A stretch of DNA of 64,000 bases from VGBV01 sp963780395 (lineage in GTDB: Bacteria > Actinomycetota > Thermoleophilia > Solirubrobacterales > 70-9). The stretch covers positions 62,001 through 126,000 of the forward strand of contig CAWABY010000015.1 in assembly GCA_963780395.1 (NCBI GenBank), given 5' to 3'. The notes under the pieces were generated by a model that had not been told where the DNA came from, searched no databases, and saw only the letters and a program-made list of their open reading frames with translations. Shown here piece after piece: positions 20,236-27,959 of this stretch; positions within the stretch are counted from its first letter, which is position 1, and the number at the start of each line of letters is the position of its first letter. Position numbers and translations under genes: made by a program.

Positions 20236-21787
20236 GGGCCGGCCCGGCCCGCTGAGACAGGTGCGGGCGATCGGCCCGCTGCCGGCGATGACCACGATCG
20301 TCGTCCCACTGGTCATCTGCGTGATTTGGGGAACGAACGTCGGCTGGGACCTGCCCGCTCCCGTGGCTGCCGCAACCGTGGGAGTCGGGGCGGCCCTGCT
20401 GATCTGTGGCCTGCGCCTGATGCGGCAGACGATCTCGCTCTTCTCGCGGGTCGGGGAGGGAACGCTCGCTCCCTGGGACCCGACGAGGAAGCTGGTGATC
20501 GAGGGCCCCTACCGGCGGGTGCGCAACCCGATGATCACCGGCGTGTTCACGGTTCTGAGCGGCGAGACGTTGATACTGGGCGCTCCACAGATGGCTGCCT
20601 GGACCGCGATCTTCGGAGCGCTAAATGCGATCTTCATCCCGCTGGCCGAGGAGCCGGACCTGGTGAAACGATTCGGGAAGGACTACGTGACCTATCGCAG
20701 CAACGTGCCCCGCTGGATCCCCCGCCGGCGTCCCTGGACACCGAGCTTCGCGCTCGCCATCGGGCTGGCGCTGGCGATGGCGGGGCCCGCCGCCGCGAGC
20801 GGGCCCGCCGCCTCCGACGCGGTCGTCGGCCACGAGCTCGGCCAGAGCCCCGCCGAGATCCGCGACTACTGGACGCCGGAGCGGATGCGCGAAGCGGTGC
20901 CGCTGGACCAACCCGAAACTCCCGTGGCCGCCTCGAGCCGCTCCTTTGCTCCCTACGCCCAGGCCCCCGACCAGGAGACGAATCCCGCGCTCGATACCGC
21001 GTACCCGCAGCGCCTGCACGGCATCCTCTTCGTCAGCTTCGGGGCGCAGAACGCGAGCTGCTCGGCCACAGTCGTCACCTCCCGCAACCGCAGCGTGATC
21101 CTGACCGCCGGCCACTGCGTCGTGCAGCCCGCGGTCGAGGGCGTTAGCGGGCCCCTCTGGGCCACCAACGTCTTGTTCGTCCCCGGCTACCGCAACGGCG
21201 CCGGCCCGCTGGGCGCCTACGCGGGCACGGCCTCGCGGGCGTCGTTCGCGTGGACGATCACGGGGGACCTCAGCGAGGACGTGGGCGCGATCACGCTGGC
21301 ACCCCTTGCCGGGGTGCCAGTCGAGTCCGCGCTCGGGTCGCGCGGCGTCAGCTTCAACCGCCCCTTCAACACGTACAAGAAGAACAAGACCCGTTTCCAG
21401 GTCTTCGGCTACCCGGCACAGCCTGCGGCGTTCTACGACGGCGAGCGCCTGATCCTCTGCGACTCGCCCTTCATCGGCTTCCAGGTGATCTTCCAGGCGC
21501 CGGTCGTGCCCTGCAACATGAAGGAGGGCTCCAGCGGGGGCGGCTGGGTCCTGAAGGGCGGCCTCCTCAACTCGGTCGTCAGCCATAACGCCTGCGGCAC
21601 CACGCCCGCCTGCACGACGGTCGCCGGCACCTACTTCGGGGACACCGCCTTCAAGCTCTGGAGCGCGGCCGGCGGCGGCATCGCCAAGGGACGTCAGAAG
21701 AAGATCAAGGGCTGCAAGAAGAAGAAAGGCAAGAAGCGCGCGAACTGCCTGATGAAGGCGGAGACCTTCAAGCCGCTGGTCCGTTAG
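20228..21787 (+). CDS. Apparent fusion: isoprenylcysteine methyltransferase-like membrane domain + secreted trypsin-like serine protease
   Basis: One continuous 519-codon frame joins two unrelated parts. Residues about 20-170 are an ICMT/PEMT-type membrane domain: two helices, the SAM-binding stretch GPYRRVRNPM, then EEPDLVKRFGKDYVTYRSNV. After RRRPW a hydrophobic stretch (FALAIGLALAMAGPAAA, about 178-195) leads into a chymotrypsin-fold protease. This has His in LTAGHC, Asp in SEDVGAITL and Ser in EGSSGGGW. A Lys/Cys-rich tail (KGCKKKKGKKRANC) ends it. The hydrophobic stretch could be a further membrane helix or the signal peptide of a once separate protease lacking its own start codon. The GTG at 20228 overlaps the rpiA stop. 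The fusion could reflect a lost stop or an indel, but no frame break is visible at the junction. Confidence 0.7.
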   Translation: MAEGRPGPLRQVRAIGPLPAMTTIVVPLVICVIWGTNVGWDLPAPVAAATVGVGAALLICGLRLMRQTISLFSRVGEGTLAPWDPTRKLVIEGPYRRVRNPMITGVFTVLSGETLILGAPQMAAWTAIFGALNAIFIPLAEEPDLVKRFGKDYVTYRSNVPRWIPRRRPWTPSFALAIGLALAMAGPAAASGPAASDAVVGHELGQSPAEIRDYWTPERMREAVPLDQPETPVAASSRSFAPYAQAPDQETNPALDTAYPQRLHGILFVSFGAQNASCSATVVTSRNRSVILTAGHCVVQPAVEGVSGPLWATNVLFVPGYRNGAGPLGAYAGTASRASFAWTITGDLSEDVGAITLAPLAGVPVESALGSRGVSFNRPFNTYKKNKTRFQVFGYPAQPAAFYDGERLILCDSPFIGFQVIFQAPVVPCNMKEGSSGGGWVLKGGLLNSVVSHNACGTTPACTTVAGTYFGDTAFKLWSAAGGGIAKGRQKKIKGCKKKKGKKRANCLMKAETFKPLVR

Positions 21788-22227
21788 TCGAGCCCCTTCC
21801 CTTCGATCTCGACCCGCGCTTGATCGGTCTTCTCGACCGACTCGATTCCGAGCTTGCGCTTGACGCCCGAGGTGCGCTCGAACTGGACGTCGCGGTAGTC
21901 CACGACCTCGATGTGGTTGCCCCAGGGATCGAAGAACGCCAGCCCGCCGCGCACCGACGGCGCCGGCGTCAGGCCCTCGCGCTCGACGGCCTCGCGCACG
22001 GCCTGCTTGTCGTCGACCACGAGTCCGAAGTGGCGGCCCTCATCCGCCGGCTGGCTGCGGCCCGCCTGCAGGGCCAAGAACTGATCGCCGATGTCGATGA
22101 AGGCCATGCGGCCGCCGCCGACCCGGCCGCGGAGCTCGAAGTCGAAGAGGCGGCCGTAGAGCTCGAGCGCCTCGTCCACGTCGCCCACCTCGAGGGCGAC
22201 GTGGTTGATGCCCACGAGCTTCGCCAT
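21784..22227 (-). CDS. VOC-superfamily (glyoxalase/dioxygenase-like) protein
   Basis: A single-module vicinal oxygen chelate protein of 147 residues, starting MAKLVGINHVALEVGDVDEAL. It contains the paired beta-alpha-beta-beta-beta units; the likely metal ligands are His in INHVAL, a residue in RHFGLVVDD and Glu in NHIEVVDY. It may be a lyase, dioxygenase or resistance protein; the substrate is not predictable. I prefer the ATG at 22227 over a TTG at 22242. Its stop overlaps that of the convergent protease gene by two bases. It is immediately downstream of pgl on the same strand (12 bases), so it belongs to the gnd-pgl unit. Confidence 0.85.
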   Translation of the reverse strand: MAKLVGINHVALEVGDVDEALELYGRLFDFELRGRVGGGRMAFIDIGDQFLALQAGRSQPADEGRHFGLVVDDKQAVREAVEREGLTPAPSVRGGLAFFDPWGNHIEVVDYRDVQFERTSGVKRKLGIESVEKTDQARVEIEGKGLD

Positions 22228-22238
22228 CGCCGGCGTCC

Positions 22239-22919
22239 TCAATCCCCCTCGGGTGCGGCGGCTCGGTCGGCGAGGACCAGCGACTCGCCGCCGGGCTCGA
22301 CCCGGCCCGCCGGGACGGAGGGGTCCTGGGCCAGCAGCTTCGCCAGCGGCTCGCGCTTGGACTCGCCGGTGACGATCCAGAGCAGGCGGCGGGCCCGGTT
22401 CAGCTCGGGGTAGGTGAGGGTCATGCGGCGGACGCCCTGGTACTCACCGCCGGTGACCGCGACGCGGGCGTCGGTCACCTCGAGCACCGGGTCATCCGGG
22501 ACCAGGGATGCGGTGTGGCCGTCGGGGCCGAGGCCGAGGTGGACCAGCTCCAGCGCCTCGGGCAGGCTCTCGCCGTAGCGCGCGGCCGCGGCGTCGAGGT
22601 CCTCTTCGTTGACCGGCATCGGGCGGAGCGAGCCCTGGGCGCCGATCGAGAGCGCCGCAATCAGGTGGGTCAGGTTGCGCTCGGGAGAGCCCGCCGGGGC
22701 GATGCGCTCGTCGGCCTGGAAGAGCTGGGTCTTCGACCAGGGCAGCTCCTGCTCCTCGATCTGACCGTACATCGCCCAAGGCGTGTGGCCGCCGCTGGCG
22801 GCCATGGCGAATGCGCCGTGTGCGGCGACGGCCTCGCGCGCGGCCTCGGCGATCAGCTCCGCCCCGCGGCGGGCGACCGCCTCGGCGTCGTCCAGGACCT
22901 GGAGGGTGTGCCCGGCCAC
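22239..22919 (-). CDS. pgl: 6-phosphogluconolactonase
   Basis: Hydrolyses 6-phosphogluconolactone, the second step of the oxidative pentose phosphate branch. The 226-residue SugD/NagB-fold protein has the family motifs AASGGHTPWAMY near 40, QADERIAP near 70 with SPERNLTHL, and LGLGPDGHTASLVPDDP near 130, which holds the catalytic His. The GTG start at 22919 gives the usual length. It lies 12 bases after gnd on the same strand and before the VOC gene. OpcA, its frequent actinobacterial companion, is not present nearby. Confidence 0.94.
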   Translation of the reverse strand: MAGHTLQVLDDAEAVARRGAELIAEAAREAVAAHGAFAMAASGGHTPWAMYGQIEEQELPWSKTQLFQADERIAPAGSPERNLTHLIAALSIGAQGSLRPMPVNEEDLDAAAARYGESLPEALELVHLGLGPDGHTASLVPDDPVLEVTDARVAVTGGEYQGVRRMTLTYPELNRARRLLWIVTGESKREPLAKLLAQDPSVPAGRVEPGGESLVLADRAAAPEGD

Positions 22920-22931
22920 TCCGCCGGCGTC

Positions 22932-23951
22932 CTAGGACGCCTTCTCGTCGTGGCCGCCGAACTCCTTGCGCATCGCCGACAGCACCTTGTTTGAGAACTC
23001 GTCGAGGTCGCGTGACGAGAAGCGCTCATACAGAGCCGTCGTCAGAACGGGTGTCGGCACGCCCTCCTCGATCGCCGCCAGCGAGGTCCAGCGCCCCTCA
23101 CCCGAGTCCGAGACCCGCCCTCCGTACTCGTCCAGGGTGGGCGACTCGTACAGCGCCTCGGCGGCGAGGTCGAGCAGCCAGGAGGCGACGACGCTGCCGC
23201 GGCGCCAGACCTCGGCGACCTCGGAGATGTCGATCTCGTACTGGTAGTGCTCGGGGTGCTCGAGCGGGGCGGTCTCGGCGTCCGCGTCGCGCTTCTGCTT
23301 GCCGGCGTCGGCGTTGCGGATGATGTTGAGGCCCTCGGCGTAGGCGGCCATCAGCCCGTACTCGATGCCGTTGTGGACCATCTTCACGAAGTGGCCGGCA
23401 CCCGAGGGGCCGCAGTGGTAGTAGCCCTGCTCGGAGGGGGAGGGCTTCCCCTTGCGACCGGGGGTGCGGTCGATGTCGCCGACGCCGGGAGCGACCGAGG
23501 CGAAGATCGGGTCGAGGCGCTTCACCGCCTTGTCGGGCCCGCCGATCATCAGGCAGAAGCCGCGCTCCAGGCCCCAGACACCGCCGCTGGTGCCCACGTC
23601 GAGGTAGTCGATCCCGCGCTCGGCGAACTCGGTCGAGCGGCGGATGTCGTCGTGGTAGTGGGAGTTGCCGCCGTCGATGATCGCGTCGCCCTTCGAGAGG
23701 GCGTCGGCGACCTCGTGCACGGACTCCTCGGTGATGTGGCCGGCGGGGACCATCACCCAGACCGAGCGCGGCGCGTCGAGCTTCTCCGCCATCTCCTTCA
23801 GCGAGCCGACGCCGGTGGCGCCCTCGCCGGCCAGGTCCTTGACCGCGTCGGCGCTGATGTCGTAGACGACGCAATCGTGTCCGTCCTTCATCAGGCGGCG
23901 CACGATGTTCGATCCCATCCGCCCCAGGCCGACCATTCCGAGCTGTGCCAT
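22932..23951 (-). CDS. gnd: 6-phosphogluconate dehydrogenase, decarboxylating (short type)
   Basis: Oxidative decarboxylation of 6-phosphogluconate to ribulose 5-phosphate. The 339-residue protein begins with the dinucleotide-binding motif GMVGLGRMGSNIVRRL. It has the substrate motif DGGNSHYHDD near 95 and the catalytic region GPSGAGHFVKMVHNGIEYG near 185. It is the short GntZ/YqeC-like type, which often prefers NAD+, rather than the 470-residue NADP+ type. The ATG at 23951 was chosen because GGAGAGGG lies directly before it. Divergent from zwf, with 71 bases between starts, and upstream of pgl: all three oxidative-branch enzymes meet here. Confidence 0.95.
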   Translation of the reverse strand: MAQLGMVGLGRMGSNIVRRLMKDGHDCVVYDISADAVKDLAGEGATGVGSLKEMAEKLDAPRSVWVMVPAGHITEESVHEVADALSKGDAIIDGGNSHYHDDIRRSTEFAERGIDYLDVGTSGGVWGLERGFCLMIGGPDKAVKRLDPIFASVAPGVGDIDRTPGRKGKPSPSEQGYYHCGPSGAGHFVKMVHNGIEYGLMAAYAEGLNIIRNADAGKQKRDADAETAPLEHPEHYQYEIDISEVAEVWRRGSVVASWLLDLAAEALYESPTLDEYGGRVSDSGEGRWTSLAAIEEGVPTPVLTTALYERFSSRDLDEFSNKVLSAMRKEFGGHDEKAS

Positions 23952-24009
23952 TCCCTCTCCTTCTATACGCGTGAGTGTCACCGCATCCTAAGCGCGGGTC
24001 AGCAGCCGA

Positions 24010-24015
24010 TACGGT
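24010..24015 (+). promoter_or_regulatory. -10 hexamer TACGGT for zwf
   Basis: TACGGT lies seven bases before the GTG at 24023 and fits the leaderless pattern of the window. It decides the zwf start in favour of 24023 over the upstream in-frame GTG at 23975. Confidence 0.5.
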
Positions 24016-24022
24016 GCGGCCC

Positions 24023-25456
24023 GTGGCGTCCCATGTAGGAGGAAAGGCAGCAGGCCCCGAGGCCGACGCGCTGGTGATCTTCGGGATCACCGGCGACCTG
24101 GCGAAGAAGATGACCTACGACGCGCTCTATGACCTGGAGATGCACGGCACCCTCCAGGTGCCGGTGATCGGGGTCGCGATCGACGACTTGACGGTCGACG
24201 AGCTGCTGAAGCGGATGCGGGAATCGGCCGAGGCCGCCGAGAAGCCCTTCGACGAGAAGGTCTTCAAGCGCCTGGCCGAGCGCGTCTCCTACATCCAGGG
24301 CGACTACAAAGACCCGAAGACCTTCAAGGCGGTGGCCGAGAAGCTGAAGGGGGTCGAGCACCCGCTCTTCTACCTGGAGATCCCCCCTTCGCTGTTCGCG
24401 ATGGTGGTCGAGGGACTGGCAAACGCCGGCCTGACCGAGGGCGCGCGGGTCGTGATCGAGAAGCCGTTCGGCCACGACCTCGAGTCCGCGAAGGCGCTCA
24501 ACGCCGAGCTCAGCGAGCATCTGGCGGAGCCGCAGATCTACCGGATCGACCACTTCCTGGGCAAGGAGCCGGTGATGGACATCCTCTACCTGCGCTTCGC
24601 CAACACCCTGCTCGAGCCGATCTGGAACCGCCGCTACGTGAACTCCGTCCAGATCACCCTGGGCGAGGACTTCGGGGTCGAGGGCCGCGGCGGCTTCTAC
24701 GACCCGGTCGGGGCATTGCGCGACGTCGTGCAGAACCACCTGCTGCAGCTGCTCGCCCTGATCGCGATGGAGCCCCCGACGGGTGGCTCGGACCCCGATC
24801 CGATCCGCGACAAGAAGCTGGACCTGTTCCGCGCGATTCCCGCGGCCGATCCTCAGCGATGCGTGCGGGGCCAATACGAGGGCTACCTCGACGTCGAGGG
24901 CGTCGCGCCGGACTCCCAGACCGAGACATTCGTCGCGCTGCGCCTGTTCGTCCAGAGCTGGCGATGGGACGGCGTGCCGTTCTTCATTCGCGCCGGAAAG
25001 TGCATGGAGGCGAAGGTGACCGAGCTGCGCGTGATCCTGAACAGCCCCCCCGCGGTCGGGATCTCGAACAAGCGCGCAGTCCCCAAGGCCGACGAGATCG
25101 TGATCCGCATCGATCCCGAGGGCGGCGCCTCCATCCTGCTCGAGGCCAAGCAGCCGGGCGAAGAGAGCCTGCGCCAGGTCGACCTGGAGCTGCTGTTCGA
25201 GGAGGAGCTGGGCGACCAGCCGGGCCCGTACGAGCGCCTGCTCGGCGACGCGCTGGCGGGCGATCCGGAACACTTCGCGCGCGAGGACATGGTCGAGGAG
25301 ACCTGGCGCGTCGTGCAGCCGCTGATCGACGATCCGCCCGACATCGTCCCGTATAAGCCGGGCGGTTGGGGACCCGAGGAGTCCTCGCACCTGACGACGG
25401 GCTACGGCGGCTGGCGCCACCCCTGGCTGCCCGACCACGAGCCCGATCGCGACTAG
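24023..25456 (+). CDS. zwf: Glucose-6-phosphate 1-dehydrogenase
   Basis: First and committed step of the pentose phosphate pathway, oxidising glucose 6-phosphate to the lactone. The 477-residue protein shows the coenzyme-binding motif FGITGDLAKK near 20, EKPFGHDL near 145 and the active-site signature RIDHFLGKE near 170 (His and Lys). The substrate-binding segment IRAGKCMEAKVTE is near 320. Length is normal. The GTG at 24023 was chosen from the -10 spacing. It faces away from gnd-pgl and is followed by ppiB in the same direction. No opcA follows, unlike many actinobacteria. Confidence 0.96.
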   Translation: MASHVGGKAAGPEADALVIFGITGDLAKKMTYDALYDLEMHGTLQVPVIGVAIDDLTVDELLKRMRESAEAAEKPFDEKVFKRLAERVSYIQGDYKDPKTFKAVAEKLKGVEHPLFYLEIPPSLFAMVVEGLANAGLTEGARVVIEKPFGHDLESAKALNAELSEHLAEPQIYRIDHFLGKEPVMDILYLRFANTLLEPIWNRRYVNSVQITLGEDFGVEGRGGFYDPVGALRDVVQNHLLQLLALIAMEPPTGGSDPDPIRDKKLDLFRAIPAADPQRCVRGQYEGYLDVEGVAPDSQTETFVALRLFVQSWRWDGVPFFIRAGKCMEAKVTELRVILNSPPAVGISNKRAVPKADEIVIRIDPEGGASILLEAKQPGEESLRQVDLELLFEEELGDQPGPYERLLGDALAGDPEHFAREDMVEETWRVVQPLIDDPPDIVPYKPGGWGPEESSHLTTGYGGWRHPWLPDHEPDRD

Positions 25457-25470
25457 CGGTCCGCGGTCGC

Positions 25471-25476
25471 TACTGT
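25471..25476 (+). promoter_or_regulatory. -10 hexamer TACTGT, leaderless start
   Basis: TACTGT lies seven bases before the ATG of the cyclophilin gene, in the 27-base gap after zwf. No Shine-Dalgarno is present, so ppiB probably has its own leaderless transcript. Confidence 0.5.
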
Positions 25477-25483
25477 CCCGGCC

Positions 25484-25942
25484 ATGTCCAAAGCCACGCT
25501 TCACACCAATGCAGGACCGATCGCCATCGAGTTCTTCGACGACGACGCACCCAAGACCGTCGAGAACTTCCGCAAGCTCGCCGGCGACGGCTTCTACGAC
25601 GGGCTCACCTTTCACCGCGTCATCCCCGACTTCATGGTCCAGGGCGGCTGCCCGGAGGGCACCGGCACGGGTGGCCCCGGTTACACCTTCGAGGACGAGT
25701 TCAACGACCACAAGGTCGTGCGCGGCGCGCTGGCGATGGCCAACGCCGGTCCCAACACCAACGGCTCGCAGTTCTTCATCGTCACCGCCAAGTCAGCCGA
25801 CTGGCTCGACGGCAAGCACACCGTCTTCGGCGAGGTCACCGAGGGGATGGACAACGTCGATGCGATCGAGAAGACCGAGACCGGACCGGGCGACCGGCCC
25901 GCCACCCCGCAGGTGATCGAGCGGGTCGAGCTGTCGGACTGA
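25484..25942 (+). CDS. ppiB: Cyclophilin-type peptidyl-prolyl cis-trans isomerase
   Basis: Cytosolic proline isomerase of 152 residues with the whole cyclophilin core. Visible motifs are TVENFRKLAGDGFYDGLTFHR, the catalytic Arg in FHRVIPDFMVQGG, the binding-pocket segment ALAMANAGPNTNGSQFFI and the HTVFGEV loop. No signal peptide or lipobox, so it is the cytoplasmic PpiB-like form that assists folding. It starts 27 bases after zwf and is followed eight bases later by a small gene. Confidence 0.94.
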   Translation: MSKATLHTNAGPIAIEFFDDDAPKTVENFRKLAGDGFYDGLTFHRVIPDFMVQGGCPEGTGTGGPGYTFEDEFNDHKVVRGALAMANAGPNTNGSQFFIVTAKSADWLDGKHTVFGEVTEGMDNVDAIEKTETGPGDRPATPQVIERVELSD

Positions 25943-25949
25943 CCTCGCC

Positions 25950-26184
25950 GTGGCCGACCTGATCGTCGGCGACCCTGCCTACGACGACTGGGAGGTGGTC
26001 CGGGACTTCGAGGAGCTGGACGCTGCCAGGGCGTGGTGGCAGCATCTCGCCGAGAGCGGCATCGAAGCGGTGCTCACCTCCGACTATCCGCTCGACCGGT
26101 TCGGCCGCGGCGACATCGCCCTTCGCGTCCCGCCTAGCCGCTGGAGTGACGCCGAGGAAGTCCTCGACCTCCCGAGACGACTAG
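25950..26184 (+). CDS. Small hypothetical protein downstream of ppiB
   Basis: A GTG-started acidic protein of about 77 residues (ADLIVGDPAYDDWEVVRDF, LDAARAWWQHLAESGIEAVLT, FGRGDIALRVPP). I do not recognise it firmly; the strand-helix-strand look resembles DUF2007-like small proteins. As written the frame runs on to 26300 into the convergent acetyltransferase gene. Removing one C from CCC near 26171 gives the stop TAG at 26182-26184, which ends the protein cleanly before that gene, so I place the end there. It starts eight bases after ppiB and is probably co-transcribed. Confidence 0.5.
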
Positions 26185-26209
26185 AAACCACCGCTGGCCG
26201 CCGGCTTCT

Positions 26210-26806
26210 TCAGGCCTGTGGCTCTCGCCACATCAGCCACACCGGCGGCGAGTCGTGCAGCGAGATCTCGTCGCTCAGCTCGAAGCCGAAGCGCTCGTAG
26301 TAGGGGATGTTGTCCCGGCGCTGGGTCTCCAGGTAGGCGCCGACGCCGTCGGCGTCGGCGCGCGCCAGCCCGGGCTCGATCAGCGGCGTCCCGATCCCGC
26401 GCCGCTGCGAGGCCGGCTCGACCGCGAGCGTCTGCAGGTACCAGTGGGGCTCGCGCGGATGGTGCTTGGAGATCAACTCCTCCCAGCGCAGCGCGCGCGG
26501 GAAGCTGTCGATGCCCCCGGGCAGCAGCGAGGTGACCTCGGCCAGCCGCTCCCGGGCGCTCATGTTCATCGTGCTCGGTGGGAACCAGAGCGCGGCGCCG
26601 GCGGTGTCCTCGGTCGTCCAGGCGCCGCCCCGCGGAATGTAGACGTGGCGGATCATCACCCTGTAGTGGCGTGGCAGCAGCCGGCGCCGCTGGCGGTCGC
26701 GGCGCAGCATCCAGACCCAGATCTCGTTGTCGAAGAATCCGTCGGCGGCGGCCTGCGCCGCGCCGGGCACCAGTTCGGGGGTGATCCGGATCGCCCTCGG
26801 CCTCAC
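26210..26806 (-). CDS. GNAT-family N-acetyltransferase
   Basis: Acetyl-CoA dependent acyltransferase of 198 residues. The C-terminal half has the GNAT core: the strand WYLQTLAVEP, the pyrophosphate-binding loop QRRGIGTPLIEPGL (motif A) and YYERFGFELSDEI (motif B). The N-terminal half is helical and Trp/Arg-rich. The substrate (amine, antibiotic or protein N-terminus) is not predictable. The GTG start has TAGGGT seven bases upstream. It is convergent with the small gene after ppiB and tandem with the RDD gene. Confidence 0.87.
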   Translation of the reverse strand: MRPRAIRITPELVPGAAQAAADGFFDNEIWVWMLRRDRQRRRLLPRHYRVMIRHVYIPRGGAWTTEDTAGAALWFPPSTMNMSARERLAEVTSLLPGGIDSFPRALRWEELISKHHPREPHWYLQTLAVEPASQRRGIGTPLIEPGLARADADGVGAYLETQRRDNIPYYERFGFELSDEISLHDSPPVWLMWREPQA

Positions 26807-26813
26807 CGCCGGG

Positions 26814-26819
26814 ACCCTA
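26814..26819 (-). promoter_or_regulatory. -10 hexamer TAGGGT, leaderless start
   Basis: TAGGGT on the minus strand lies seven bases before the GTG of the acetyltransferase. It sits immediately beside the RDD-gene stop. Confidence 0.5.
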
Positions 26820-26821
26820 GA

Positions 26822-27844
26822 TCAGCGATTCGGCTCGCGAGCCTCGCCGGCCTGGCGACGGACCGGCGGCGGGGTCCAGCCGGGCAGCTCGCTGTCGAGC
26901 TCGGGGTCGGCGTAGAGCACGACGGTGTCGGCGAAGCGATCGGGCCAGCCGCGCCGGCGCTCGTTGGTGAGGATGCCGAGGAAGCCGAGGCCGAACGGGA
27001 TCAGGGCCAACGCGAACCCGATCAGCCGGCGGATGTCCTGACGGGGGCCGACGCGACCTCCGGACTCGGTGGAGATACGAAGCGCAAAGAAGTTCATGCC
27101 GGGCGTGCGCTCGGCGAGGATCCAGAAAAGCCCGAGATAGACCCCCGCCGCGGTCAACCAGCCAGCCACCCCGAAGGCGAGCGTGGCGGCGTTGGGGTCG
27201 CCTTCGACGGAGAACACCGCGTTCAGCAGCAGCGCCAGCAGGCCCGAGAGCAGCAGCAGGATCACGTTCAGGAGCGCGGCGTCCAAGGCGATCGCGAGCA
27301 TGCGGGTGCCGCCCCCGGCGTAGATCGGCCGCTGCGCGCGCGGCGCACGCCGGCGCGCCTTGCGAAGCAGGCGCTCGAGCTCATCGTCGAGCCGCCGGGC
27401 AGCCCGGCGCGCCGTCTGCCGCACGTCCTCGAAGAGCCCGATGCCCTGTGCGGTGATCGCGGAGCGAACCTCGGGCGCATCGGCGACGCGCTCGACCAGC
27501 TTCTGGGCCTCCTCGCTCTCCAGCACCTTGTCCCAGACCTGGTTGGCGGCGTCGCTCTCCAGCACCTGCTGGGTCGTCCGCGCGGCTGCGTCGCTGTCCA
27601 GGGCCCGATCCACCTGGTGCCGGACGGCGTCGTTGAACCCGAGCCGGCGCCCCATCCCGCGGGCGGTCCTCCAGCCGAGCTGGACGAAGGGGGTGACCAC
27701 CCGCGCCGTCAGATCGACCAGGCCATCGACCGCGCCGTTGCTGCTCGGTGCTCGCCGCGGGATCGGCTCGAGACGGCCCGGCTCCGGATCGATGGGTTCG
27801 GCGATTGGATCCGCCTGCTTGGACTCGGTGGGCTCGTCGGGCAT
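26822..27844 (-). CDS. RDD-family membrane protein with long cytosolic N-terminus
   Basis: Residues 1-175 are soluble, Pro-rich at first and then helical and Arg/Glu-rich (coiled-coil-like, LLRKARRRAPRAQRP). The C-terminal half is an RDD domain with membrane helices around 185-215, 225-250 and 285-305. It contains the family signature GGGTRMLAIALDAALLN, in which Arg and Asp are the name-giving residues, and GMNFFALRISTESGGRVG. RDD proteins are poorly understood; some are ion antiporters. The soluble extension is unusual in length. No strong ribosome binding site; divergent from the glutamate decarboxylase gene. Confidence 0.82.
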   Translation of the reverse strand: MPDEPTESKQADPIAEPIDPEPGRLEPIPRRAPSSNGAVDGLVDLTARVVTPFVQLGWRTARGMGRRLGFNDAVRHQVDRALDSDAAARTTQQVLESDAANQVWDKVLESEEAQKLVERVADAPEVRSAITAQGIGLFEDVRQTARRAARRLDDELERLLRKARRRAPRAQRPIYAGGGTRMLAIALDAALLNVILLLLSGLLALLLNAVFSVEGDPNAATLAFGVAGWLTAAGVYLGLFWILAERTPGMNFFALRISTESGGRVGPRQDIRRLIGFALALIPFGLGFLGILTNERRRGWPDRFADTVVLYADPELDSELPGWTPPPVRRQAGEAREPNR

Positions 27845-27946
27845 CGTGCTTCGGTGCCCAGGGTAGAGCGCCCTATGCCAGGGACTGAATGAAGATGGAC
27901 GCGACCACGATCACATAGGCGCTGACGTGTAAACGGCCCGCCCAGA

Positions 27947-27952
27947 TAGGGT
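27947..27952 (+). promoter_or_regulatory. -10 hexamer TAGGGT, leaderless start
   Basis: TAGGGT lies seven bases before the GTG of the glutamate decarboxylase gene. No Shine-Dalgarno is visible. Confidence 0.5.
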
Positions 27953-27959
27953 TGCGGCC

